Shown: positions 52,091 through 60,899, counted from the stretch's first letter. The stretch is 64,000 nt of DNA from Lachnospiraceae bacterium (GCA_024690205.1 JAILCX010000063.1:1-64000); one strand, 5' to 3'. A program made the numbers and translations. The notes: a model not told the origin generated them from the letters alone.

Positions 52091-53317
52091 ATGAATTATA
52101 ACGAGGCAAAAGCCAAACTTGATGCTATCGGACAGTCACAGCTGCTTAGGTATTATGATGAACTTGACGACCGGTCAAAGCAGGAACTCCTTGATCAGAT
52201 CGAAGATACTGACTTTAAAGTTGTGGATTCCATCAAGGTAAAGGATACGATGAACGTAAGGGGAGTGATCACGCCCATTGAGTCGATGGAACTTCCCGAG
52301 ATAGAAAAGAACGCTGACAAATTCAAAGCTGTCGGACTTGATGCGATCAAAAAAGGTGAAGTGGCTGCTGTCCTTCTTGCAGGCGGTATGGGAACAAGAC
52401 TCGGTTCCGATGACCCCAAGGGAATGTATGACATAGGATTAACAAAGCATGTCTATATCTTCCAGCGTCTTATCGAGAACCTTATGGATGTTGTAAAGGA
52501 AGCAGGAGTTTATGTTCCGCTCTTTATCATGACATCCGACAAGAACAACGAAGCCACCGTCAATTTCTTTAAGACGATGAATTTCTTCGGATACGATCCT
52601 TCATATATCAGTTTCTTCAAGCAGGATATGGCTCCTGCTACGGATTATGAAGGCCGTGTGTATCTTGAGGAAAAAGGCAGGATAGCTACATCTCCGAACG
52701 GCAATGCAGGCTGGTTCATTTCGATGGAAAAGGCAGGCCTTGCAAAGAAAGCAAAAGACCGGGGGATCAAATGGATCAATATCTTTGCCGTCGACAATGT
52801 TCTTCAGAGGATAGCCGATCCCGTATTTATCGGTGCGGTAATAGATGGAGGTTTTGTATCGGGATCCAAGGTGGTACGTAAAGCGGCCAAGGATGAAAAG
52901 GTCGGAGCAATGTGCCTTGAAGACGGCAAGCCTTCCATAGTTGAATATTATGACATGACACCTGAACTTATGGATGCAGTTAACGAAAAAGGTGATCCCG
53001 CATATAACTTCGGAGTTATCCTTAATTACCTTTTCAGCATAGACGAGCTGTATGCGATCCTTGAAAAGAAACTTCCGCTCCATGTGGTTGAAAAGAAGAT
53101 CCCTTACATAGATGAAAACGGCAACCTCGTAAAGCCCGAGGAGCCCAACGGATACAAGTTCGAACAGCTCGTACTCGACATGATACATCAGATGAAGAAT
53201 TCACTTCCTTTTGAAGTAGTCAGGGAAAAGGAATTTGCTCCGATAAAGAACAAGACCGGAGTCGATTCGGTGGAATCCGCAAGAGAACTTTGCAAACTGA
53301 ACGGAATAGAATTATAA
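52091..53317 (+). CDS. UDP-sugar pyrophosphorylase, eukaryotic UAP/UDPGP type
   Basis: 408 residues. Nucleotide-binding loop LLAGGMGTRLGSDDPKGMYDIG lies near residues 96-117, where the stretch GMGTRLGS-x-x-PKG is the mark of the UDPGP/UAP1 type. Other blocks are FIMTSDKNNEAT, FFKQDMAPA, SPNGNAGWF and VDNVLQRIADPVFIG. Enzymes of this type make UDP-GlcNAc or UDP-hexose from UTP and the sugar 1-phosphate. Bacteria usually use GlmU, but Clostridia often carry this one too. AAAGGAGGAAAC precedes the ATG. Pairing with the PseB-like gene suggests UDP-GlcNAc supply. The gene ends at a bidirectional terminator. Confidence 0.88.
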   Translation: MNYNEAKAKLDAIGQSQLLRYYDELDDRSKQELLDQIEDTDFKVVDSIKVKDTMNVRGVITPIESMELPEIEKNADKFKAVGLDAIKKGEVAAVLLAGGMGTRLGSDDPKGMYDIGLTKHVYIFQRLIENLMDVVKEAGVYVPLFIMTSDKNNEATVNFFKTMNFFGYDPSYISFFKQDMAPATDYEGRVYLEEKGRIATSPNGNAGWFISMEKAGLAKKAKDRGIKWINIFAVDNVLQRIADPVFIGAVIDGGFVSGSKVVRKAAKDEKVGAMCLEDGKPSIVEYYDMTPELMDAVNEKGDPAYNFGVILNYLFSIDELYAILEKKLPLHVVEKKIPYIDENGNLVKPEEPNGYKFEQLVLDMIHQMKNSLPFEVVREKEFAPIKNKTGVDSVESARELCKLNGIEL

Positions 53318-53335
53318 AACAGATATGAAGATATG

Positions 53336-53364
53336 AAAAGGACCGGCACGCAGCCGGTCTTTTT
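53336..53364. terminator. bidirectional terminator between UAP-type gene and alarmone synthetase
   Basis: GACCGGC (53341-53347) pairs with GCCGGTC (53353-53359), extended by AAAAG and TTTTT arms. T-runs lie on both strands, serving both convergent genes. Confidence 0.88.
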
Positions 53365-54011
53365 CAATAATCCTCTTCTATAGCATTCATACTTATTATC
53401 TCTTCATTCAAGGATAACATCTTGTCATCAAGCGCTGCGACCATCTTGGCACAGATCGCAAGGTCGTTTTTGATGTCCTCCGGAGCGTTTCCTTCGAATT
53501 TGTAATGGATCTTGTGCTCGAGAGACGCCCAGAAATCCATCGCAACGGTCCTTATCTGAACCTCGACTCTGGTATCAACGATCCTGTCCGAAAGGTAAAC
53601 GGGAACGGTGATGTTCATGTGATATGAACGGTAACCGCTTTCCTTGGGATTGGTGATGTAATCCTTTATTGATACGACCTTGATATCAGACTGGTCGGCG
53701 ATCATCTCGGCGATTTTGTATATATCGGAGGTAAAGGAGCAGATGATCCTTATACCCGCAATATCACCGACGTAATCGACCATGTTCTGAATGGTTGAAT
53801 CAAGGCCTTTTCGTTTGAGTTTTTTGACAATGCTCTCTGAGGTCTTCAGACGGCATTTTATGTGTTCTATGGGATTATATCTGTGAACGTGCTGAAACTC
53901 GTCGTTCAGGATCTCAAGCTTGGTCTGCATCTGCTTAAGAGCCGAACTGTAAAGGAGCATGACTTCGGTCCAGCTGTTTACATCATAATCCTTGTCTGTT
54001 CTGATATCCAA
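53364..54011 (-). CDS. small alarmone synthetase (RelQ/YjbM-like GTP pyrophosphokinase)
   Basis: 215 residues from a TTG start with AAGGGG upstream. A RelA/SpoT synthetase domain without HD hydrolase: YVGDIAGIRIIC near residue 79 and SIKDYITNPKESGYRSYH near 117-134 (G-loop and catalytic Tyr region), then VEVQIRTVAMDFWASLEHKIHYK (the last divided Glu-His pair). Short length and motif spacing match RelQ/YjbM enzymes that make (p)ppGpp from ATP and GDP or GTP. It is transcribed away from a small leaderless gene, with a TATAAT on the minus strand at 54044-54049. Confidence 0.9.
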   Translation of the reverse strand: MDIRTDKDYDVNSWTEVMLLYSSALKQMQTKLEILNDEFQHVHRYNPIEHIKCRLKTSESIVKKLKRKGLDSTIQNMVDYVGDIAGIRIICSFTSDIYKIAEMIADQSDIKVVSIKDYITNPKESGYRSYHMNITVPVYLSDRIVDTRVEVQIRTVAMDFWASLEHKIHYKFEGNAPEDIKNDLAICAKMVAALDDKMLSLNEEIISMNAIEEDY

Positions 54012-54043
54012 TATGTAACCCCTTAATGTGAAACTACAATATG

Positions 54044-54049
54044 ATTATA
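54044..54049 (-). promoter_or_regulatory. -10 element of the alarmone synthetase gene
   Basis: TATAAT on the minus strand, 33 bases before the TTG start. The -35 region is AT-rich and unclear. Confidence 0.35.
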
Positions 54050-54072
54050 TCATATTTAATATCCTTTTTATA

Positions 54073-54081
54073 TGTTATAAT
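54073..54081 (+). promoter_or_regulatory. extended -10 promoter of a small gene, leaderless arrangement
   Basis: TGTTATAAT ends seven bases before the ATG at 54089. There is no Shine-Dalgarno. Confidence 0.55.
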
Positions 54082-54088
54082 GTCTTTC

Positions 54089-54367
54089 ATGTTCAGACTT
54101 TGGGCCAGGGAATTCAAGGACAACCGAATGATAAAGGATATCACCGTTTGTGATGATTCAGATGATACAAGGACACATAAGATATTCAATGCCCTTAATA
54201 AGGTTTGCGTTGAATTCGATCTGAGTGCGCCCATCTGGCTTGAGCAGAACATAAAGGACTTTAAAAGGACTTCAAAGTGCAGGTTCACCAATGACAGCTT
54301 TATTGACAGCATCGACTTTGATCATCTGGAGATCCAGATCATAGAAGAAGATGACTTTGCCTATTGA
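54089..54367 (+). CDS. small acidic protein of unknown function
   Basis: 92 residues, begins MFRLWAREFKDNRMIKD, rich in Asp, with 'DSDDTRTHKIFNALNKVCVEF' and an acidic C-terminal IIEEDDFAY. No signal peptide or membrane segment if it starts here. The frame continues upstream as a hydrophobic stretch to 54041, but that would place the start upstream of the -10 box, so I take ATG 54089. I do not recognise a family. It is probably cytoplasmic, stand-alone, and divergent from the alarmone synthetase. It ends without a clear terminator. Confidence 0.7.
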   Translation: MFRLWAREFKDNRMIKDITVCDDSDDTRTHKIFNALNKVCVEFDLSAPIWLEQNIKDFKRTSKCRFTNDSFIDSIDFDHLEIQIIEEDDFAY

Positions 54368-54698
54368 ATGTCCGTAAAAGCCCCATAGACAGAGGAGTGC
54401 CCGGATACATCGCTGCACCCGGGCTATTATGAAAAAATTTATCTATGTGTGATCCTTAAATCACTACCTTCTCTTCGTTTCGATAGATTCATCTTATTCC
54501 AAGATTATGAACATAATATGAACAAACTTTAAAGATATAGTTAATTATGACTATACACGTCAATAAATCGACGATTGTTTTGTGCAATATTACCAATAAG
54601 TTGTCAGAATGTCATGGATATGGTAAAATTTCCCATGTATGGGCCCAACGCGGAAAAGCTCGATAATGAGACCGTAAACGCCCTTCCGGAGGTTCCTA
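54368..54698 (+). other. 331-base intergenic region
   Basis: It contains a weak hairpin (GCCCGG 54399-54404 with CCGGGC 54419-54424, no T-run), an AT-rich stretch (54431-54600) in which I see nothing, a good promoter (54601-54629), an inverted repeat CCCAT/ATGGG at 54632-54643 over the likely transcription start, and a 27-codon ORF at 54635. Confidence 0.6.
54601..54629 (+). promoter_or_regulatory. promoter of the coiled-coil/M23 gene pair
   Basis: TTGTCA (54601-54606), exactly 17 bases, TGG-TAAAAT (-10 at 54624-54629). Confidence 0.7.
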
Positions 54699-54718
54699 AT
54701 GGATCATTTCATGGATAG
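54635..54718 (+). CDS. possible 27-residue leaderless upstream ORF
   Basis: ATG 54635 lies five bases after the -10 box, close to where transcription should start, and opens 27 codons (MYGPNAEKLDNE at the start) ending at TAG 54716-54718. It overlaps the start of the coiled-coil gene at 54699 in another frame, so it could couple or hinder translation of that gene. The product matches nothing I recognise. Only position supports it. Confidence 0.3.
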   Translation: MYGPNAEKLDNETVNALPEVPNGSFHG

Positions 54719-55334
54719 TATCACACGCAGGTTTTCGTCAGGCGATATCATCAGGGCGAATATGGAAGCCGAGGCTGCCGAGCTGGATGAAGCAAAGGGA
54801 CAGATTGTCCTTTTTGAAAACCAGATGGAAAAGGTAGACACTGCCCTTTCGGATATGAGGCAGATCAACCTTAAGAATATTGAGACAGCCGAAGATATCA
54901 GCAAGCTGACAAAGGACTCTACAGAAAAAATCTCACGTACGATAGATGACGTGAGCACCGAGTCTGTCTCAAAGATCAGGGAAACTTCGGACCTTTCGAT
55001 AGCGGGAATCAACAAAACCGTTGAACAGAGCCTTGCAAAGATACAGGAGATACAGGGCGAGGATACCGAGAGAGTTATCAGGGATTCCATCAAGGAGATC
55101 CTTGAAAAGATTGATATCATCAAAAGTGATTTGGAGGAATCATCCCACACTGACCATGTGAAGATATACAGAAATGTTCAGGCTTCGTTCGTTGATGAAC
55201 TTAACCGTCAGTCCGAAGAGATCAAAAAAGTGGCTCGGAAAAAGGGCGCGATGCTCCCTCTTTCGATAATCACTTTGATCATTTCCATCTCAACGCTTGC
55301 CGTTTTGGTACTTCACATATTCGGGATATTATAA
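54699..55334 (+). CDS. tail-anchored coiled-coil protein
   Basis: 211 residues. The first ~180 are helical, Glu/Lys/Asp/Ser-rich with heptad-like spacing and Ile/Val at core positions, so they form long coiled coils. Residues ~187-209 are one hydrophobic helix (LPLSIITLIISISTLAVLVL) at the very C-terminus, giving a tail-anchored protein facing the cytoplasm. No known domain is recognised. CGGAGG precedes the ATG. The M23 endopeptidase gene starts three bases after its stop, so a role in wall growth or placing the hydrolase is plausible but unproven. Confidence 0.78.
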   Translation: MDHFMDSITRRFSSGDIIRANMEAEAAELDEAKGQIVLFENQMEKVDTALSDMRQINLKNIETAEDISKLTKDSTEKISRTIDDVSTESVSKIRETSDLSIAGINKTVEQSLAKIQEIQGEDTERVIRDSIKEILEKIDIIKSDLEESSHTDHVKIYRNVQASFVDELNRQSEEIKKVARKKGAMLPLSIITLIISISTLAVLVLHIFGIL

Positions 55335-55337
55335 AAG

Positions 55338-56921
55338 ATGCACTTATCTGCTCATTACAAGAGATTAAGATTAAGGAGACTGAAGGTCGCCGTATTGGCT
55401 GTCGTCATCAGTCTCTTTTTCATACCCGTTTTCAAAGGATATGTTAAGCCGGAAAACAACATGTTCCGTGTGAGCATCAACGGAAATTACGTGGGAACAC
55501 TCTCTTCGGAAGAGGAGGCAAGACGCTGTTACCTTGAAGCCAGAAAGCACGTAAACGCACAGACGAACTCACTGACTTTTATCGATACTGACATGTCCTT
55601 TGAAGCAAGTGCAGTTGACTTCGGAAAGGTAGATAATGACACCAGTGTCATAGCCAATATTGAAAACATAATGAGAGGGGCCGTTATATCCGATCTTTAT
55701 AACGCATATGAAGTCAAGATAAACGGATATATAATCGACCTTTCAAGCGAGGAAGATGTGCTTAAGATGCTTCAGGCATCCATAGACAAATATGACGAAG
55801 AGGGAAATTATAAGGTTATTCTTGAGCAGGATTCCGAAAGAGAACTTCCCGTGTTAAAGGCTTCCCTAAACTCGGGTGAAGAGATCCAGGCTATCGAAGA
55901 GACTCAAAGAGCAGCAAGTCTCATGGCCGGCATCAACTTAGAATGTGAACTCATAGCTGAAAGCGCGGAACCCGATGTTGAACTTCGTCCCGAGGATTAC
56001 GACCTCGGCCTTATCTCAATGCAGTTTGGTGATGAGATAGAGGTGGTTGAGGTATATATCGACCCCAAAGATCTTACTCCGCTTGACAGTGCCATAGAAG
56101 AAGTAACCAAAGAAGAAGCAAAGAATGACATATACAAAGTCGTATCCGGAGATACTCTTTCGGGCATAGCCATAAAAGTTGATGTTCCGATGGAAGATCT
56201 TATCGCGATGAATGAATTCCTCGAAGACCAGAATTCGACGATAAGGCCGGATGACGAGATCATCTATTCCGTTCCGGAGCCCAAGCTTTCGGTCATAAGA
56301 ACCGAGAGAATGTATTATGAAGAGACATACGATCTGCCCGTCATCGTGCATGAAAGAGATGACTGGTATACTTCGGATGTTGAGGTCCTTGTTGAACCTT
56401 CGGCAGGATTCCACAAGGTCGTTTCGGATGTCGTATTCGAAAATACAAAGCAGGTCGGCGTAACGGAGATAGCGGAAGATGTTACTTATGCTCCGGTAGC
56501 AAAAGAGATAATAAGGGGAACCAAGATCCCTCCTTCATACATAAAGCCTATCTACGGAGGAAGAATGACTTCCGGATTCGGACCCAGAAAACGTCCCACG
56601 AGGGGTGCGAGCTCTTATCATAAGGGAGTTGACTGGGCAACGCCCGTCGGCACGGCAGTATATGCATCCTGCGGTGGTACCGTTGCCAAGGCCGGATGGG
56701 GAAGCGGATACGGTTACGTTGTTTATATCAACCATCCCGACGGAAGACAGACCAGGTACGGACACCTTAGCAAAGTCCTTGTATCTGCAGGCCAGACCGT
56801 ATCACAGGGGCAGAAGATCGCCCTCAGCGGAAACACCGGTGTCAGCACCGGACCTCATATTCACTTTGAGATCCTGGTCGGCGGTTCTCAGGTTAATCCT
56901 CTTAAGTATCTGGGCCAGTAA
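55338..56921 (+). CDS. M23-family peptidoglycan endopeptidase with LysM and G5 domains
   Basis: 527 residues. A membrane anchor or uncleaved signal lies at ~15-34. A long extracytoplasmic region follows. LysM is at about 267-312 (YKVVSGDTLSGIAIKV), G5 at about 318-395 (ending EIIRGTKIPPSYIKP), and the LytM/M23 domain at ~400-527. Zinc ligands are H428 and D432 (HKGVD) and H509; H476 (GHLS) and H507 (PHIH) complete the site. It cuts peptide bridges in the wall. Close to the coiled-coil gene upstream; no ribosome binding site of note, so translation is probably coupled. murA follows 144 bases downstream with its own promoter. Confidence 0.9.
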   Translation: MHLSAHYKRLRLRRLKVAVLAVVISLFFIPVFKGYVKPENNMFRVSINGNYVGTLSSEEEARRCYLEARKHVNAQTNSLTFIDTDMSFEASAVDFGKVDNDTSVIANIENIMRGAVISDLYNAYEVKINGYIIDLSSEEDVLKMLQASIDKYDEEGNYKVILEQDSERELPVLKASLNSGEEIQAIEETQRAASLMAGINLECELIAESAEPDVELRPEDYDLGLISMQFGDEIEVVEVYIDPKDLTPLDSAIEEVTKEEAKNDIYKVVSGDTLSGIAIKVDVPMEDLIAMNEFLEDQNSTIRPDDEIIYSVPEPKLSVIRTERMYYEETYDLPVIVHERDDWYTSDVEVLVEPSAGFHKVVSDVVFENTKQVGVTEIAEDVTYAPVAKEIIRGTKIPPSYIKPIYGGRMTSGFGPRKRPTRGASSYHKGVDWATPVGTAVYASCGGTVAKAGWGSGYGYVVYINHPDGRQTRYGHLSKVLVSAGQTVSQGQKIALSGNTGVSTGPHIHFEILVGGSQVNPLKYLGQ

Positions 56922-56946
56922 ACGGGGCGGTAAACATACGTTTGCC

Positions 56947-56975
56947 TTTACAACAGGGCGTTCAGGCTATATAAT
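56947..56975 (+). promoter_or_regulatory. promoter of murA
   Basis: TTTACA (56947-56952), exactly 17 bases, TATAAT (56970-56975). The expected start near 56982 leaves a leader of about 83 bases. Confidence 0.75.
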
Positions 56976-57025
56976 AAGTTGATGCTTTGGGGTTTAGAGC
57001 AGATATTGTATTTGGGAAATTTTAG

Positions 57026-57041
57026 CCACAACATGTTGTGG
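57026..57041 (+). repeat. 16-base perfect palindrome in the murA leader
   Basis: CCACAACATGTTGTGG is a perfect palindrome, lying downstream of the promoter and 24 bases before the start codon. It has no loop, so a DNA operator is likelier than an RNA hairpin. The cognate regulator is not known. Confidence 0.6.
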
Positions 57042-57064
57042 TTTGACATAAGACAGAGGTAGTA

Positions 57065-58357
57065 ATGGAACAGTATGCGGTAAAGGGTGGAAATCCCCTT
57101 GTTGGCGAAGTTGAGATAGGAGGCGCAAAGAATGCGGCTCTTGGAATACTCGCGGCAGCCATAATGACGGATGACACCTGTACGATAGATAATATTCCCG
57201 ACGTGCGTGATACCAATGTAATGCTTCAGGCTATAGAGAGCATTGGTTCTACGGTTGTCCGTAAGGACAGACACACCTGTGAGATCTCGGGAAAGAATAT
57301 CATAGATCAGACCATAGATAACGATTACATTAAAAAGATCAGAGCTTCTTATTATCTTTTGGGAGCACTGCTCGGAAAATACAAGAAAGCCAGAGTTTCA
57401 CTTCCCGGCGGCTGCAATATAGGACTTCGTCCCATCGACCAGCACATAAAGGGATTTAAGGCACTCGGCGCAACGGTGAGGATCGAGCACGGCATGATAG
57501 TTGCCGAAGCCGACAAGCTTACCGGAGCTCATATCTATCTTGACGTTGTTTCGGTCGGAGCCACCATCAATATCATGCTGGCATCCGTTATGGCCGAGGG
57601 TACGACGATCATCGAAAATGCGGCTAAGGAGCCTCATGTCGTTGATGTGGCAAACTTCCTTAACACAATGGGAGGAAGCATCAAGGGCGCCGGAACCGAT
57701 GTCATCCGTATCAAGGGAGCAAGATCTCTCCACGGAACAAACTACACGATCATCCCCGATCAGATCGAAGCGGGAACGTTCATGTTTGCTGCTGCTTTGA
57801 CAAGGGGTGACGTTACTGTCAAAAATGTTATACCCAAGCACCTTGAGTCAATAAGTGCAAAGCTTTCGGAAATAGGATGCCAGGTTGAGGAATCGGACGA
57901 TGCGGTAAGAGTAGTAGCAACGGGACAGCTTAACCACACTCATGTAAAGACGCTCCCTTATCCCGGATTCCCGACGGACATGCAGCCTCAGATAACGGTT
58001 GCACTCGGACTTTCAAAGGGAACTTCGATTGTTACCGAGAGTATCTTCGAAAACAGATTTAAGTATGTTGACGAGCTTACCAGAATGGGTGCGAGCATTA
58101 AGGTTGAAGGAAATACCGCTATCATAGACGGTGTAAACAAATATACGGGAGCAAGCATAAGTGCCCCGGATCTGCGCGCCGGAGCGGCTCTTGTGATCGC
58201 TGCACTTGCTGCCGACGGGGTGACTGTCATCGATGATGTCAGATACATCCAGCGCGGATATGAAGATTTCCACTTGAAACTTCAGTCACTTGGTGGTCTA
58301 ATAGAATTAGTGGATTCTGAGAAGGAGATCCAAAAATTCAGATTAAAGACGGGCTGA
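57065..58357 (+). CDS. murA: UDP-N-acetylglucosamine 1-carboxyvinyltransferase
   Basis: 430 residues of the EPSP-synthase fold, transferring enolpyruvate from PEP to UDP-GlcNAc, the first step of peptidoglycan synthesis. Marks are [16 protein letters not shown] near residues 14-29 (with K22/N23), [11 protein letters not shown] with the catalytic C117 (fosfomycin target), [10 protein letters not shown] near 240 and [10 protein letters not shown] near 300. Length is normal. AGAGGTAG precedes the ATG. The following HD-GYP gene begins 30 bases after it, probably in the same transcript. Confidence 0.95.
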   Translation: MEQYAVKGGNPLVGEVEIGGAKNAALGILAAAIMTDDTCTIDNIPDVRDTNVMLQAIESIGSTVVRKDRHTCEISGKNIIDQTIDNDYIKKIRASYYLLGALLGKYKKARVSLPGGCNIGLRPIDQHIKGFKALGATVRIEHGMIVAEADKLTGAHIYLDVVSVGATINIMLASVMAEGTTIIENAAKEPHVVDVANFLNTMGGSIKGAGTDVIRIKGARSLHGTNYTIIPDQIEAGTFMFAAALTRGDVTVKNVIPKHLESISAKLSEIGCQVEESDDAVRVVATGQLNHTHVKTLPYPGFPTDMQPQITVALGLSKGTSIVTESIFENRFKYVDELTRMGASIKVEGNTAIIDGVNKYTGASISAPDLRAGAALVIAALAADGVTVIDDVRYIQRGYEDFHLKLQSLGGLIELVDSEKEIQKFRLKTG

Positions 58358-58387
58358 TGTAGTTCCGCTCTTTCGCACGGGGGCACG

Positions 58388-59464
58388 ATGAAGAGAATCG
58401 GCACATCTAATTTAACACCCGGAATGGTGACGGCTGAGGATATCTATAACTATAATAACCAGCTGATCATTCCAAAGGGCATTGTTCTGGATGATAAATC
58501 CATAGCAAAACTCGACTATTATTCTGTCCTTTCGGTTCGTATCGAAGACGAAAAGGTCAATGTCAATCCCGAAGGAACTGAATATACAAGGACTTATTCC
58601 GACAAGATCAAGGCTTCACCTGAGTTTGTAAGGTTCAAGGCGGAGTTTGATAGAGATGTCGAAAATTTCAAAGCTGTCATTAATGAAGTGGTCGTTAAAG
58701 GCTCTCCTCTTGATGTGGATAAGCTGATGAACCACACTCTTAATATTCTTGATATAGGTGCAACAACGCCCAATCTTCTTGATATGCTCCACTGCATGAG
58801 AGAATACGACGATGCAACATACGTTCACAGCATGAACGTTGCTTTGATATGTAACATCATGGCGAGATGGCTTCGTATGCCCGACGAGAGCATTTCAAAA
58901 GCTACGGTCTCAGGTCTTTTGCATGATATAGGAAAGACGCAGATACCTGACGATATCATCAGAAAGCCCGCAAAGCTTTCTCCTCAGGAATATTCGATAA
59001 TCAAACGCCATCCCCAGGCGGGTTATGAGATATTAAAGAAGTCCAACATCGATCCCGACATCTTAAATGCCGTGCTCATGCACCATGAAAGATTTGACGG
59101 AAGCGGTTACCCCCTTGGACTTAACGGACCTCAGATACCCATGTTTGCAAGGATGGTTTCTATTGCCGATGTTTATGATGCGATGACTTCGGCACGTGTA
59201 TACAGAGGACCGCTGTGTCCGTTTAAGACGATCGAGGTATTCGAAGAAGAAGGTCTTCAGAAGTACGACCCCCAGTACATCATGACTTTCCTTGAGAATG
59301 TTGTTAACACATACCTCCTTAACACAGTTAAACTTACAAACGGTGAAAGAGGAACGATCGTTTACATCAATAAAGACAAATTATCCGCTCCCACGATAAG
59401 GACCGACAGCGACTTTATCGATCTTAGTCACAGGGAGGATCTGAGGATAGAGGCGATCATCTAA
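58388..59464 (+). CDS. HD-GYP domain protein, probable cyclic-di-GMP phosphodiesterase
   Basis: 358 residues. An N-terminal ~110-residue region with DUF3391-like look (LTPGMVTAEDIYNYNNQLII) precedes an HD-GYP domain: HSMNVALICNIMA, then LLHDIGKTQIPD near 177-188 (HD), HHERFDGSGYP near 231-241 (the GYP motif) and IADVYDAMTS. Metal ligands are present, so it should hydrolyse cyclic-di-GMP. The C-terminus is an all-beta tail. It lies in the transcript of murA. CACGGGGGCACG precedes the ATG. Confidence 0.9.
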   Translation: MKRIGTSNLTPGMVTAEDIYNYNNQLIIPKGIVLDDKSIAKLDYYSVLSVRIEDEKVNVNPEGTEYTRTYSDKIKASPEFVRFKAEFDRDVENFKAVINEVVVKGSPLDVDKLMNHTLNILDIGATTPNLLDMLHCMREYDDATYVHSMNVALICNIMARWLRMPDESISKATVSGLLHDIGKTQIPDDIIRKPAKLSPQEYSIIKRHPQAGYEILKKSNIDPDILNAVLMHHERFDGSGYPLGLNGPQIPMFARMVSIADVYDAMTSARVYRGPLCPFKTIEVFEEEGLQKYDPQYIMTFLENVVNTYLLNTVKLTNGERGTIVYINKDKLSAPTIRTDSDFIDLSHREDLRIEAII

Positions 59465-59472
59465 ATTACCTA

Positions 59473-59501
59473 TTGACAATATAGGTGAATTTGGGTAATC
59501 T
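59473..59501 (+). promoter_or_regulatory. promoter of the metK riboswitch transcript
   Basis: TTGACA (59473-59478), exactly 17 bases, TAATCT (59496-59501). The -35 is flanked by ACCTAT (59468-59473) and ATAGGT (59481-59486), an inverted repeat that may be an operator. Confidence 0.75.
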
Positions 59502-59540
59502 ATCATTCAGATAAGGAATACAAAATTTCATATTGTCTCT

Positions 59541-59690
59541 CTCTTATTCAGAGTGGTGGAGATACATAGGATCTGAGAAGCCACGGCAACCCCGTATGGA
59601 AGGTGCCAACCTGAGCGAGTATTCGAACAATAAGAGGATTGAGTATCGATTATCGATGTTGCTTGTCCGCTTGTTTGAGCGGGCTTTTTT
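59541..59690 (+). promoter_or_regulatory. SAM-I (S-box) riboswitch with terminator upstream of metK
   Basis: The aptamer spans 59541-59636. P1 pairs CTCTTATT (59541-59548) with AATAAGAG (59629-59636). Within it are AGAGTGGTGGAGA, GAAGCCACGGCAACC and AAGGTGCCAA, the conserved S-box blocks. The expression platform ends in a terminator (59665-59671 with 59678-59684, then TTTTTT). When SAM is bound, transcription should stop before metK. Confidence 0.93.
59665..59690 (+). terminator. riboswitch-controlled terminator
   Basis: GTCCGCT (59665-59671) pairs with AGCGGGC (59678-59684), one G-U pair, followed by six T, 25 bases before the metK ATG. Confidence 0.88.
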
Positions 59691-59714
59691 ATTGAATTTT
59701 TAAAGGAGAAGAAG

Positions 59715-60899
59715 ATGGAAAAAAGATTATTTACTTCCGAGTCAGTTACAGAAGGACATCCCGACAAAGTCTGTGATGCGATTTCAGATGCGATCCTTGA
59801 TGCGTGCATGGCACAGGATCCCATGAGCCGTGTTGCCTGCGAAACAGCATGCTGTACGGGATTTGTTCTTATCACGGGTGAGATCACGACCAACGCATAT
59901 GTAGATATGCAGAAGATCGTTCGTGACACCGTAAAAGAAATCGGTTACACAAAGTCAGAATACGGATTTGACGGCAACACATGTGCTGTCTTCTGTGCTA
60001 TCGACGAGCAGTCATCAGACATAGCAATGGGTGTTGACAAGGCTCTCGAAGCTAAGTCAGGAGACATCAAGGATGACCTTGATACAGGTGCCGGAGACCA
60101 GGGCATGATGTTCGGTTATGCTACAAACGAGACCGAGGAATATATGCCTTATCCCATTTCACTTGCACACAAGCTTGCTCTTCAACTTACCAAGGTTCGT
60201 AAGGACGGAACACTTAAGTACCTTCGTCCCGACGGAAAGAGCCAGGTTTCGGTTGAGTATGATGAGAACGGAAAGCCCGTAAGACTTGAGGCAGTCGTTC
60301 TTTCAACACAGCACGATGATGATGTTACACAGGAGCAGATCCACGAGGATATCAAGAAATACGTATTCGATCCCGTTCTTCCCAAGGAGCTCATTGATGC
60401 GGATACAAAGTTCTTTATAAATCCCACAGGACGTTTCGTTATCGGAGGACCTCACGGTGATGCTGGTCTTACGGGAAGAAAGATCATCGTTGATACTTAC
60501 GGCGGATACGCTCGTCACGGCGGCGGAGCTTTCTCAGGAAAGGACTGCACAAAGGTTGACCGTTCCGCAGCATACGCAGCAAGATACGTTGCAAAGAACA
60601 TCGTTGCAGCAGGATTGGCTGACAAGTGTGAGATCCAGCTTTCATACGCTATCGGAGTTGCAAAGCCCACATCTATTATGGTTGATACATTCGGTACCGG
60701 AAAGGTTTCAGATGAAGTTCTCCTTACAGCTATAAGAGAAAACTTTGACCTTCGTCCTGCAGGAATCATCAAGATGCTCGACCTCAGAAGACCTATCTAC
60801 AAGCAGACGGCTGCTTACGGTCACTTCGGACGTAACGACCTTGATCTTCCCTGGGAAAAGACAGACAAGGCTGAGGCTTTAAAGAAGTACGCAAAATAA
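59715..60899 (+). CDS. metK: S-adenosylmethionine synthetase
   Basis: 394 residues making SAM from methionine and ATP. Family motifs are [20 protein letters not shown] near residues 10-29, [14 protein letters not shown] near 117-130, and [19 protein letters not shown] near 268-286, which holds the second ATP-site lysine. Length is normal. TAAAGGAGAAG precedes the ATG. It is controlled by the SAM-I riboswitch directly upstream, giving feedback by its product. Confidence 0.96.
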   Translation: MEKRLFTSESVTEGHPDKVCDAISDAILDACMAQDPMSRVACETACCTGFVLITGEITTNAYVDMQKIVRDTVKEIGYTKSEYGFDGNTCAVFCAIDEQSSDIAMGVDKALEAKSGDIKDDLDTGAGDQGMMFGYATNETEEYMPYPISLAHKLALQLTKVRKDGTLKYLRPDGKSQVSVEYDENGKPVRLEAVVLSTQHDDDVTQEQIHEDIKKYVFDPVLPKELIDADTKFFINPTGRFVIGGPHGDAGLTGRKIIVDTYGGYARHGGGAFSGKDCTKVDRSAAYAARYVAKNIVAAGLADKCEIQLSYAIGVAKPTSIMVDTFGTGKVSDEVLLTAIRENFDLRPAGIIKMLDLRRPIYKQTAAYGHFGRNDLDLPWEKTDKAEALKKYAK

